Shown here piece after piece: positions 57,071 through 64,000 of a stretch of 64,000 nucleotides of DNA (positions within the stretch are counted from its first letter, which is position 1; the number at the start of each line of letters is the position of its first letter). The notes under the pieces are model-generated. The model was not told where the DNA came from. It saw only the letters and a list, made by a program, of their open reading frames with translations, and did not search any database. The translations under genes were made by a program, and so were the position numbers. This DNA comes from Clostridiales bacterium. Its GTDB lineage: Bacteria; Bacillota; Clostridia; Christensenellales; Aristaeellaceae. The stretch spans positions 62,001 to 126,000 of the forward strand of contig SVGS01000001.1 in assembly GCA_015056205.1 (NCBI GenBank). The letters run 5' to 3'.

Positions 57071-59377
57071 TCAGGAGATCCTGCCGTAGTCCCGGCGTCT
57101 TAGAGGCAGAAAGAATCTGCGAAGCCAATAACGCATCCGTGCGGGAGCGGTCAGCTCCTTTTTCACAGTGCCTGCCGTAGAACGCAGAAGATCGGTATCG
57201 CTTTTCAGGGGCTGTACTCTGGAGTAATGAATCAGGGAAAGGCATTCACCGCAGGGAAGAATGGAGACCGAAAACCGGGGAGAACGATCCACTCTGCGCG
57301 CAAACCTCATGGGCGTTTCACCGGGAGAACGGATGAGGCCTTCGGAACGGAGCAATTCGCTCAGCTCCTGAACCCAGATTTCAAAACGCTCCCGTTCCGA
57401 AGCAGCATGCCGGTCACGTACGGATGGGGACGTTTTCCGAATTCGCCATACGATCAGCAGCAGGACCAGCAGGAAGGGAATCAGCCAGAGCAGCCAGCGG
57501 AACGGGAAACGGGGCCCCGGATCCGGTTCGGACGGAGGAACCTCATCAGAGGTGGAGGACGGCGGTTCCGTCGGCGGAATTACGGGATCCGGCGTCGGAG
57601 TGGCCTCGGGAGGCAGAGCGGAAGGCGTGGGTTCATCCTCCTGTGCCGGGGAAGGCTCGGGTTCGGTTGGTTCCGGATCCGGAGAAGGTTCTTCCGAAGG
57701 CGACGGCGTTGCGTCCGGCACGGCAGACGGAGGCGCCGCCTCCTGTCCGCTGTTTCCTCCGTGCCGTGGAGTAGCATCGAAAGTGAGCCAGCCAAATCCT
57801 TTAAAATAGATTTCAGTCCATGCGTGTCCGGAGCGGCCGGTTACGGTCGCTCTTCCGTTTTCGTCGGGTTCGGCCAGATAGCCTTCCACATAGCGGGCCG
57901 GAAGTCCGGCCATCCGGCTGAGAACGGTCATGGCAGAGGCAAAATAGGTGCAGTATCCTTCTTTTGAAGTCATAAGGAAAAAAGTAACAAAATCCTCGTT
58001 TTCCGGCTGAGGCTGAACATCCAGCGTATAACGGAAGCTTCTGGAAAGCCAGGATTGGATCGCCATGGCTTTATCGTAAGGAGTCAGACCCGCGGAAGCA
58101 ATTCCGGAAGCCAGATCATAGACGGGCTGCTCCAGATGCGAAGGCAGAACCGTATAGGTGGAGGCAATTGCTTCATAGGCCGGATCGTCAAACGAAGCGG
58201 AAGCTTCAATGATCCGGTTCAGCCCGGAATCACCGGCGACGAAAAGCGGCGCCTGAACCGTCCAGGTAGCGCCGGCATTCAGATTTCGCGTTACAAAGAC
58301 TTCCGACGCGTTTGAAAAGTACGGAACCAGATCTCCCCCGGGAATCAGTTCCCGGATTCGCTGCGGAACGAAAAGCGTGGAGGCGCTGTCCGAAAGCATA
58401 CGTACAGAGATGGTCAGAGGATCGCAGAGAGAGCCGCGGGCTGTTTCCGGAGGAAGATTTTCGTTGAAGATGGACTCGCGGTTTTCTCTCTGGCTGAGAG
58501 CCTGCCACAGATACCGCCGGCCGCCGGTGGTATTGCTCCAGGAGCGGCCGTTATAATTATTATATAGGACACCGCGCAGATAGACGGTACGCGGAGCGGA
58601 AACCTGCATGACCGGATGATCGGAGATATCCGGTTTCCCTCCAAGCTGATTCATGCCCTGGGGATAATAACCCTCCGCTGCGAGCGAGAAAACATCCCGT
58701 GCTTCCGTGAAAAACAGCCGGTCCATAACCGCCTGACGAAGTTCATCCGCCTTTTCCTTCAGGGGAGCCAGTTCGCCGCTGTTCTTGGGGATCAGAAAGA
58801 AAGCCGCGGTTACAATGGCCGCAATCCAAGGAAGCAGACGAAAAGGATCCAGCTCTTCATACCGGTCCAGAATCAGACGAAGAAGAACGGCGGCGATGGC
58901 AGGCAGGATCCATGGCAGCAGATCCATCCGGTTGGAAAGCCAGACCAGCAGCGCCGCAATAATCGTCAGGCAAAGAGAAGGCAGCCAGGTAGCCTGATCC
59001 ATCACAGCAAAACAGGAGACCAGAGGAATGAGAACGGTCATGATCCAGAGAACCGGATCCCGAATGAGCGGAAGCGCGGCTGTCTGGCCGGACAGCCGAA
59101 GAGACAGAGCAATCAGAACGTCATTCATGACGGAAAGGCCGTTCAGCGCGAAGAGCCAGAGCATCACACCGATAAGGCAGAGGGAAGCCCCGATGACAGC
59201 GGTAATCCGGTTGAAAGAGAACGCTTCAAACAATACAATCACAGCGGCTGCCCATAAAAGCAGCTGAGGCTGAGCAAAGGAGACATCCAGAATGCCAAGG
59301 AGCGGAATCAGAAGCCCTGCGGTCAGTAAAAAAGCGGACAGAGCATGATTCAGTTTCTGACGAAGGATTTTCTTCAT
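57071..59377 (-). CDS. TgpA-like membrane transglutaminase
   Basis: The 768-residue protein has about six N-terminal membrane spans (up to about residue 200). A large extracytoplasmic region with a transglutaminase core follows: SKEGYCTYFASAMTVLSRMAGLPARY with the catalytic Cys, RSGHAWTEIYF with His, and FDATP with Asp, all near residues 470-540. Next are a Pro/Glu/Ser-rich linker of about 85 residues, another membrane span and a DUF4129-like cytoplasmic tail. It is the last gene of moxR-DUF58-tgpA, a common bacterial trio. In relatives it is essential and acts in the envelope; the substrate is unknown. Confidence 0.9.
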   Translation of the reverse strand: MKKILRQKLNHALSAFLLTAGLLIPLLGILDVSFAQPQLLLWAAAVIVLFEAFSFNRITAVIGASLCLIGVMLWLFALNGLSVMNDVLIALSLRLSGQTAALPLIRDPVLWIMTVLIPLVSCFAVMDQATWLPSLCLTIIAALLVWLSNRMDLLPWILPAIAAVLLRLILDRYEELDPFRLLPWIAAIVTAAFFLIPKNSGELAPLKEKADELRQAVMDRLFFTEARDVFSLAAEGYYPQGMNQLGGKPDISDHPVMQVSAPRTVYLRGVLYNNYNGRSWSNTTGGRRYLWQALSQRENRESIFNENLPPETARGSLCDPLTISVRMLSDSASTLFVPQRIRELIPGGDLVPYFSNASEVFVTRNLNAGATWTVQAPLFVAGDSGLNRIIEASASFDDPAYEAIASTYTVLPSHLEQPVYDLASGIASAGLTPYDKAMAIQSWLSRSFRYTLDVQPQPENEDFVTFFLMTSKEGYCTYFASAMTVLSRMAGLPARYVEGYLAEPDENGRATVTGRSGHAWTEIYFKGFGWLTFDATPRHGGNSGQEAAPPSAVPDATPSPSEEPSPDPEPTEPEPSPAQEDEPTPSALPPEATPTPDPVIPPTEPPSSTSDEVPPSEPDPGPRFPFRWLLWLIPFLLVLLLIVWRIRKTSPSVRDRHAASERERFEIWVQELSELLRSEGLIRSPGETPMRFARRVDRSPRFSVSILPCGECLSLIHYSRVQPLKSDTDLLRSTAGTVKKELTAPARMRYWLRRFFLPLRRRDYGRIS

Positions 59378-59399
59378 TTTTTCATGCTCCTTTCCGGTT

Positions 59400-60593
59400 T
59401 TATCGGGCCTGATTCGGGGACGGATCTGATCCGTTTAATATATCCTGAATCGGAGAAACATAGTCAACCTCAATTCCCGCATGCCGAAGGCGCCCGATCA
59501 GCGGAAGAACGTCCGGATCATCCGGCGCGAAGGTGACCAGATAAAGACGAAGATTCGGCCCCATCCGATGCATCCGGATCATCACGTCCACCATGGCGTA
59601 ATTCAGCCGGGCGGTAATGACGACGACACAGCCTACTTTGCGAAGCCGGCGGCTTTCCATAATCAGCACGCGCTCAAAGCGGTCCACAGCGGAGAAATCA
59701 ACCCGCGCGAGGTTGTCCAGCGATAAGGCAAGACTCATATTCTGATCCGGATCCGCAGGAGCGGTTCCCAAAAGCGGAAGGCGGAAATTATATCCGGCCT
59801 TCAGCTGATCGGACAGAACAGAAGCGGCAGTTTCCAGCAGCGCATCCCGCAGGTCGTCCTCCGCTTTCTGATTACCCCAGGAAGGCGGCCGGGAACAATC
59901 CATCAGGATCAGAACATCCTGCAGGATCGGTTCGTCAAAGGTGCGAACCAGCAGTTCATCTTTCCGGAGAGACAGCTTCCAGTGGATTTTCTTCATCGGA
60001 TCGCCGGGCTGATAAGAACGCACATCTGAGGGAGCGTTCAGGTCTTCCGTTGCCCTGGACATGATATCGCTGCCCGGATCGCCGGGCGAAAGCGTAAGGG
60101 GTTCGGTGGAAAAAGTCTGCGGAAGAACAATCAGCCGGAAAAGGGAATCCGGCGTAGCCTTTTTCCGGGAAACGATCCCAAGGAGCCCCTCCACCGTACA
60201 GGATTCTATGCCGGAAGAAAAAACGCCCACGTGACGAGCCTTCAGGGGCATACGCAGCGATTGCCGACGGCCGGGCTGACTGCGCAGACGGATTTCGCGA
60301 AAATCCTGACCTGTCATAGAGGCAAGGGAAAGACGGACCGGCGCGATGGGAAACCATCCATGGTGAGAGATCCGCAGCAGCAGTGTTGCTTCCTGACCGC
60401 GGCATACGGAAGTCTCGGAAATTTCAGCGGAGACCTTCAGCGTGCCCGAAGCCCAAAAAACCGCGGCAAGCTCTGAAACGATCAGGACGACAATCAGCGC
60501 AGCCAGCATAAAGAAAAGCGGGCTTCCGGTGGACAGCGCGATCATCAGCATAGCGCTCAGAAGCGCCAGAGGAATACTTAACCGTACTCTCAT
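59400..60593 (-). CDS. DUF58 protein with an N-terminal membrane helix
   Basis: The 397-residue protein has two hydrophobic segments near the N-terminus (RLSIPLALLSAMLMIALSTG and FMLAALIVVLIVSEL). A beta-rich region follows, then a DUF58 domain with SYQPGDPMKKIHWKLSLRKDELLVRTFDE near residues 195-225 and a VWA-like fold (VLILMDCSRPPS with a partial metal site). DUF58 proteins work with MoxR ATPases. The ATG overlaps the moxR stop by 4 bp, and the next gene follows 22 bp later. Confidence 0.92.
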   Translation of the reverse strand: MRVRLSIPLALLSAMLMIALSTGSPLFFMLAALIVVLIVSELAAVFWASGTLKVSAEISETSVCRGQEATLLLRISHHGWFPIAPVRLSLASMTGQDFREIRLRSQPGRRQSLRMPLKARHVGVFSSGIESCTVEGLLGIVSRKKATPDSLFRLIVLPQTFSTEPLTLSPGDPGSDIMSRATEDLNAPSDVRSYQPGDPMKKIHWKLSLRKDELLVRTFDEPILQDVLILMDCSRPPSWGNQKAEDDLRDALLETAASVLSDQLKAGYNFRLPLLGTAPADPDQNMSLALSLDNLARVDFSAVDRFERVLIMESRRLRKVGCVVVITARLNYAMVDVMIRMHRMGPNLRLYLVTFAPDDPDVLPLIGRLRHAGIEVDYVSPIQDILNGSDPSPNQAR

Positions 60594-61534
60594 AGTTTAA
60601 CAGGAACGGTCGTGTTCTGCAGAATTGTTAAAAGAATCTGTTCCGACTGGATGTTTTTCATTCTGGCTTCCGGTGAAAGAACCATCCGGTGAGCCATGAC
60701 CGGAAGGAACATATGCTGCACATCCTCCGGGAGCACAAAATCCCGGTTGTCCAGCAGTGCGCATGCCTGAGCCCCCCGGATCAGCGCGATGGAAGCCCGG
60801 GTGGAAGCGCCCAGCTGGAAAGCCGGATCTCTCCGCGTGGCTGCAGCAAGGGTGGCCACATAGGACCGGACTTCCGGGGAACAGTAGATCCGGGTAACCT
60901 GTTCCTGCATATTCAGGACATCCTGTGCGGTGCAGACCGGCTCAATGGTCTTCATAGGCGGGACGGATCCGGAATAACGCTCCAGAACATCCATTTCCTG
61001 CTCAATTGTGGGATAACCGATAGATATTCTCAGAAAAAAGCGATCCACCTGCGCCTCCGGAAGAGGATAGGTTCCGACAAATTCCCCCGGGTTCTGGGTA
61101 GCCAGGACGATAAACGGTTTGGGAAGGGGATGGGTTACCCCGTCGACGGTCACCTGATGTTCTTCCATGACTTCCAGCAGAGCGGACTGGGTTTTCGGGC
61201 TGGTCCGGTTGATCTCGTCCGCCAGAACAACCTGGCTCATGACTGCTCCTTCACGGAACTCCATTTCCCCGGTTTTGAAATTGACGAGCGTAAACCCGGT
61301 AACGTCGGACGGCATCAGATCCGGAGTAAACTGAATCCGCCGGAATGAACAGTCGAGCGAACGGGCCAAAGCGCTGGCCAGCGTGGTTTTGCCAACACCG
61401 GGGACATCCTCAATCAGCACATGGCCGCGGCACAGCAAGGCAATCAGCGCGTATTCCACAGCCTCTTCTTTTCCGACAACCGCACGTCCGATGGATTGCT
61501 GCAGGGTATAAATCATCTGCCCAGGATTTAGCAC
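60590..61534 (-). CDS. MoxR-family AAA+ ATPase
   Basis: The 314-residue MoxR-type chaperone-like ATPase has Walker A EDVPGVGKTTLA near residue 43, PSDVTGF, VVLADEINRTSPKTQSALLEVMEEHQVTVDG (Walker B and sensor region), ATQNPGEFVGTYPLPEAQVDRFF, and an arginine finger in that block. A lid domain (LGASTRASIALIRGAQ) ends it. Start: GGAGG at 61547-61543 is 8 bp upstream of GTG 61534; the ATG at 61549 overlaps that ribosome site and has none of its own. It leads the moxR-DUF58-tgpA operon. Confidence 0.95.
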   Translation of the reverse strand: MLNPGQMIYTLQQSIGRAVVGKEEAVEYALIALLCRGHVLIEDVPGVGKTTLASALARSLDCSFRRIQFTPDLMPSDVTGFTLVNFKTGEMEFREGAVMSQVVLADEINRTSPKTQSALLEVMEEHQVTVDGVTHPLPKPFIVLATQNPGEFVGTYPLPEAQVDRFFLRISIGYPTIEQEMDVLERYSGSVPPMKTIEPVCTAQDVLNMQEQVTRIYCSPEVRSYVATLAAATRRDPAFQLGASTRASIALIRGAQACALLDNRDFVLPEDVQHMFLPVMAHRMVLSPEARMKNIQSEQILLTILQNTTVPVKL

Positions 61535-61571
61535 GGCAGTATCCTCCATGAAATAATACTTAACAGAAGGA

Positions 61572-61600
61572 ATTATACCTTTATTTGTTGTAAACCGCAA
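61572..61600 (-). promoter_or_regulatory. moxR promoter
   Basis: Reverse-strand TTGCGG (61600-61595) and a perfect TATAAT (61577-61572) are separated by 17 bp. It overlaps the acpS promoter head-on. Confidence 0.65.
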
Positions 61601-61613
61601 GTTATGGTAAGAT
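61585..61613 (+). promoter_or_regulatory. acpS promoter
   Basis: TTGTTG (61585-61590) and TAAGAT (61608-61613) are separated by 17 bp. Its -35 box lies in the spacer of the opposing moxR promoter. Confidence 0.6.
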
Positions 61614-61618
61614 AAGGG

Positions 61619-61638
61619 CTGCGGGCAGCTGCCCGCAG
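61619..61638. repeat. Perfect 20-bp palindrome at the expected acpS start site
   Basis: CTGCGGGCAG is followed directly by CTGCCCGCAG, a perfect inverted repeat without spacer, about 6 bp after the acpS -10 box. It is either a dimeric regulator site overlapping +1 or an early stem in the leader. Confidence 0.75.
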
Positions 61639-61661
61639 AGGAGTGTTTGGAGGCATCAGCG

Positions 61662-62063
61662 ATGATCAGGGGAATCGGACTGGATTTGTGTGAAATCGCC
61701 AGAATGGAAAAACTGAGGATGATGACACGGTTCGTCGAACGATACTTCAGCGAAAAAGAACAGCAGTATATCCGGGCGAAAGGCCGGAGTGCCGGACAGA
61801 CCATGGCCGGGATCTTCGCGGCCAAGGAGGCGCTCGGAAAAGCGCTCGGAAAGGGACTGGACTTCGAACTGTCAGAAGCTGAAGTCTGGCATGATGATGA
61901 CGGATGTCCTTATTATCATTTTCAGGGAGAGCTGAAAAACAGAATGGCCGGCATTATTCCGCATCTGAGCATCAGCCATGACGGCGGAATCGCGGGCGCC
62001 GTATGCCTGCTGGAATATGAAGGATCCGGCTGCACAGCGGCGGCTGGGGGAAAAGACGGCTGA
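61662..62063 (+). CDS. acpS: Holo-[acyl-carrier-protein] synthase
   Basis: AcpS attaches the 4'-phosphopantetheine arm of CoA to acyl carrier protein. The 133-residue enzyme has GIGLDLCEIARM at the N-terminus (metal-binding Asp), FAAKEALGKALGKG near residue 47 (Glu and Lys of the active site) and HLSISHDGGIAGA near 105. TTGGAGG lies 10 bp before ATG 61662; an ATG five codons earlier is too close to it. It is divergent from moxR, with the two promoters overlapping. Confidence 0.95.
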   Translation: MIRGIGLDLCEIARMEKLRMMTRFVERYFSEKEQQYIRAKGRSAGQTMAGIFAAKEALGKALGKGLDFELSEAEVWHDDDGCPYYHFQGELKNRMAGIIPHLSISHDGGIAGAVCLLEYEGSGCTAAAGGKDG

Positions 62064-62112
62064 AGTTCAGGAACGGCCGGTGCGAAAACAGCACATGAAA
62101 TGTAGTCAAGGG

Positions 62113-62141
62113 TTGAAAAAGGGTCTGAAAAACCATATAAT
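62113..62141 (+). promoter_or_regulatory. pgcA promoter
   Basis: TTGAAA (62113-62118) and a perfect TATAAT (62136-62141) are separated by 17 bp. Confidence 0.75.
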
Positions 62142-62192
62142 ATTGCTATCAGGTTCTTATTTGAGATCGAACAGGAAAGGCGGCTGAGGAAC

Positions 62193-63911
62193 ATGACAAT
62201 TCAGGAAAACTACCAGAAATGGCTGAAAGATTTTGAGAACGATTCCGACACAGTAAAAGAGCTCGAAGCAATTCGGAATGATCAGAAGGAGATTGAGGAT
62301 CGGTTTTATACGGAACTCAGCTTTGGTACCGCGGGAATGCGCGGCGTGCTGGGAGCCGGTATGAACCGGATGAACAAGTATAACGTCCGCCGGGCCACAA
62401 AAGGGCTGGCCGGATATCTGAAAAGGAATCCGGAAGAGGCAAAACGCGGCGTGGTGATTGCTTACGACAGCCGTCGCTTCAGCGCTGAATTTGCCAGAGA
62501 TACGGCGCTTGTGCTGTGCGCGGAAGGTGTTCCGGCGTATCTGTTCGATGCGCTGCGCCCCGTACCCGTGCTCAGCTACGCGGTTCGTCATCTGCATGCA
62601 ATTGCCGGCGTGGTCATTACAGCCAGTCACAATCCTCCTCAGTATAACGGATATAAAGTATACGGAGAAGACGGTGCTCAGGTCGGCCCCGAAGCGGCTG
62701 CCGGAATTACCGAAGTGATCCGGTCCACCCGTTATACGGACTGCGTACTGATGGATGAGAAGGAAGCCCTGAGCCAGGGGCTGCTGAAGATCATCGGAAA
62801 CAAGGAAGTCGATGATGACTATATTGAACAGATCAAGACGCTGATCATCAATCCCGAGCTTCTGAAGAAAGAAGGCTCGAAGCTGAATATCGTTTATACG
62901 CCTCTGCACGGAAGCGGAAATGTTCCGGTACGCAGACTGCTGAAAGAAATCGGCCTGACCAACGTTGCGGTTGTGAAGGAACAGGAAATGCCGGATCCGA
63001 ATTTCAGCACCATCAAAGTGCCTAATCCGGAAGATCCCGGCGCTTATACATTGGCGTTTCAGCTGGCGGAAAAAGTCGGAGCCAGCGTGATTTTTGCAAC
63101 CGATCCGGACTGCGATCGTCTGGGCGTCGCGGTGAAGGACAGCGCCGGAGAATGGCACCTGCTCACGGGCAATCAGATCGGATGCGTGATTCTGCATTAT
63201 ATTCTGTCCAGCAAGCAGAAAGCGGGAAATCTGCCGGCGGACGGCGCGGTGGTCAAGAGCATCGTCAGCACCAGCCTGGCGAACAGAATCTGCGAGCGCT
63301 ACGGCATCGCGATTTTCGAAACACTGACCGGGTTCAAGTTTATCGGAGAGAAGATTCAGCAGTTTATGGATCGGGGAGACCATACTTTCCTGTTCGGCTT
63401 TGAAGAAAGCTATGGTTTCCTGAGCAGCACCTTTGTCCGGGACAAGGACGGCGTAAACGCCAGCCTGCTGATCAGCGAAGTAGCCTGTGCCTGTATGGCA
63501 GAAGGAATTACCCTGTATGACCGCGTGCAGGAAATATTTAAGGAGTACGGATACTACGTGGAGAAGGTAGCCTCCGCTACACTGCCCGGAAAAGACGGAC
63601 TGGCCAGAATGAAGGAGATCATGACCTCTCTGCGGAACAATCCGCCGAAGGAACTGGCCGGAATGAAAGTAACCGCAGTTCGGGATTATCTGAAGGGCGT
63701 ACGGGTTGAAAACGGGAAAGAAACGCCGACCGGCCTTCCCGCATCCGACGTGCTGTATTTTGAACTGGAAAAAGGCTGCTGGGTTTGTATCAGGCCTTCC
63801 GGAACCGAACCGAAGATCAAGCTTTACTGCAATGCCAACGCCAAAGAACGCGAAGAAGCCCAGAAGATCAGTGAAAAACTGGCGGAGGCTTCTCAGGCAC
63901 TGATGGCATAA
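62193..63911 (+). CDS. pgcA: Phosphoglucomutase/phosphomannomutase
   Basis: The 572-residue alpha-D-phosphohexomutase interconverts hexose 1- and 6-phosphates. It has FGTAGMRGVLGAGMNRMN near residue 47, the phosphoserine loop ITASHNPPQYNGYKVYG near 145, the metal-binding ATDPDCDRLG near 305, FGFEESYG (sugar-binding) near 395, and RPSGTEPKIKLY (phosphate loop) near the C-terminus. The length and order fit the large PgcA-type clostridial and bacillar enzymes. It links imported sugars to cell-wall and storage sugar nucleotides. Confidence 0.96.
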   Translation: MTIQENYQKWLKDFENDSDTVKELEAIRNDQKEIEDRFYTELSFGTAGMRGVLGAGMNRMNKYNVRRATKGLAGYLKRNPEEAKRGVVIAYDSRRFSAEFARDTALVLCAEGVPAYLFDALRPVPVLSYAVRHLHAIAGVVITASHNPPQYNGYKVYGEDGAQVGPEAAAGITEVIRSTRYTDCVLMDEKEALSQGLLKIIGNKEVDDDYIEQIKTLIINPELLKKEGSKLNIVYTPLHGSGNVPVRRLLKEIGLTNVAVVKEQEMPDPNFSTIKVPNPEDPGAYTLAFQLAEKVGASVIFATDPDCDRLGVAVKDSAGEWHLLTGNQIGCVILHYILSSKQKAGNLPADGAVVKSIVSTSLANRICERYGIAIFETLTGFKFIGEKIQQFMDRGDHTFLFGFEESYGFLSSTFVRDKDGVNASLLISEVACACMAEGITLYDRVQEIFKEYGYYVEKVASATLPGKDGLARMKEIMTSLRNNPPKELAGMKVTAVRDYLKGVRVENGKETPTGLPASDVLYFELEKGCWVCIRPSGTEPKIKLYCNANAKEREEAQKISEKLAEASQALMA

Positions 63912-63948
63912 TTGCTGATCCAATCATTTTGAGCGGAGGATATCTTTC

Positions 63949-64000
63949 ATGTTCGGCAGATTCATGAATCAATACTATTATGGGAAAAGCGGAAAAGGGG
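63949..64000 (+). CDS. Start of an unidentified gene (cut by window end)
   Basis: GCGGAGGATA lies 9-10 bp before ATG 63949, and the open frame begins MFGRFMNQYYYGKSGKG. Only 17 codons are visible. The spacing (37 bp after pgcA) and the good ribosome site support a real gene in the same direction. I cannot name the protein from this fragment. Confidence 0.6.
   Translation, partial: MFGRFMNQYYYGKSGKG

Noticed and set aside
57540-57790. Repeat region or second gene in the GC-rich, Pro/Gly-coding stretch
   Set aside because: It encodes the Pro/Glu/Ser linker of the TgpA-like protein on the reverse strand; open frames in the other readings are composition artefacts.

Overview
The window looks like a chromosomal stretch from an anaerobic, fermentative Firmicute of the class Clostridia, possibly a Christensenellales-type gut or rumen lineage. 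That placement is inferred from gene content and style: moderately GC-rich DNA, strong AGGAGG ribosome sites, many solute-binding proteins starting MKKI-(hydrophobic)-A-x-A, ferredoxin-linked enzymes, a multisubunit [FeFe] hydrogenase and no respiratory genes. I see no phage, insertion sequence, rRNA or CRISPR array. Apart from one broken gene, this is a dense set of intact operons.

Layout. 1-2.1 kb: the 3' end of a galactose-type ABC operon (mglC, cut by the window edge), a small membrane protein and a double cyclic-nucleotide-binding-domain protein. 2.3-4.4 kb: a zinc-ribbon protein, miaA (reverse) and an HU gene. 4.5-9.2 kb: a compact type IV pilus/type II secretion-like operon (secreted transglutaminase, PilC, four small pseudopilin-like proteins, PilT-type ATPase). 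9.3-14.2 kb: livJHMGF. 14.2-16.3 kb (reverse): a membrane diguanylate cyclase coupled to a Nudix hydrolase. 16.5-21.5 kb: an RluA-type pseudouridine synthase, then an acyl-CoA ligase with indolepyruvate:ferredoxin oxidoreductase iorAB. 21.4-33.3 kb: a lipid kinase (reverse), then a long forward run of xpt, a BMP-type nucleoside ABC transporter, a small peptidoglycan-binding protein and a complete carbohydrate ABC transporter. 33.4-37.4 kb: a secreted OB-fold protein; on the reverse strand an Lgt-like membrane protein, a phosphodiester glycosidase, and a phosphatidylserine decarboxylase-like gene broken by an in-frame TAA. 37.7-42.1 kb: a small membrane protein and chvE-mmsA-mmsB. 42.3-42.4 kb: two reverse-strand methionine tRNAs (elongator and initiator). 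42.7-53.4 kb: a second lipid kinase, a dCMP deaminase-like protein, a duplicated-CxxC protein, a hydrogenase sensory/regulatory module and the hydCBA-type electron-bifurcating hydrogenase operon. 53.5-57 kb: an FRG-domain protein, a CotH-type surface protein and a HAD hydrolase. 57.1-61.5 kb (reverse): moxR, a DUF58 protein and a TgpA-like transglutaminase. 61.6-64 kb: acpS, pgcA and the start of an unidentified gene.

How the parts fit. Sugars (Mgl, ChvE/Mms and a MalFG-type system), nucleosides and amino acids (Liv) are imported. Amino-acid-derived aryl pyruvates can be oxidised by IorAB to aryl-acetyl-CoA with reduced ferredoxin, and the bifurcating hydrogenase can re-oxidise ferredoxin together with NADH to give H2. 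Next to that hydrogenase sits a probable redox- or H2-sensing module: a HydS-like hydrogenase with DRTGG, PHP and GHKL-ATPase partners.

Most -10/-35 boxes reported are close sigma-A matches with 16-18 bp spacers read by eye. The most interesting items are the hydrogenase pair and its regulators, the minimal pilus-like operon, the interrupted secreted Psd-like gene, and strong hairpins that recur directly after the leading solute-binding-protein gene of three separate ABC operons.
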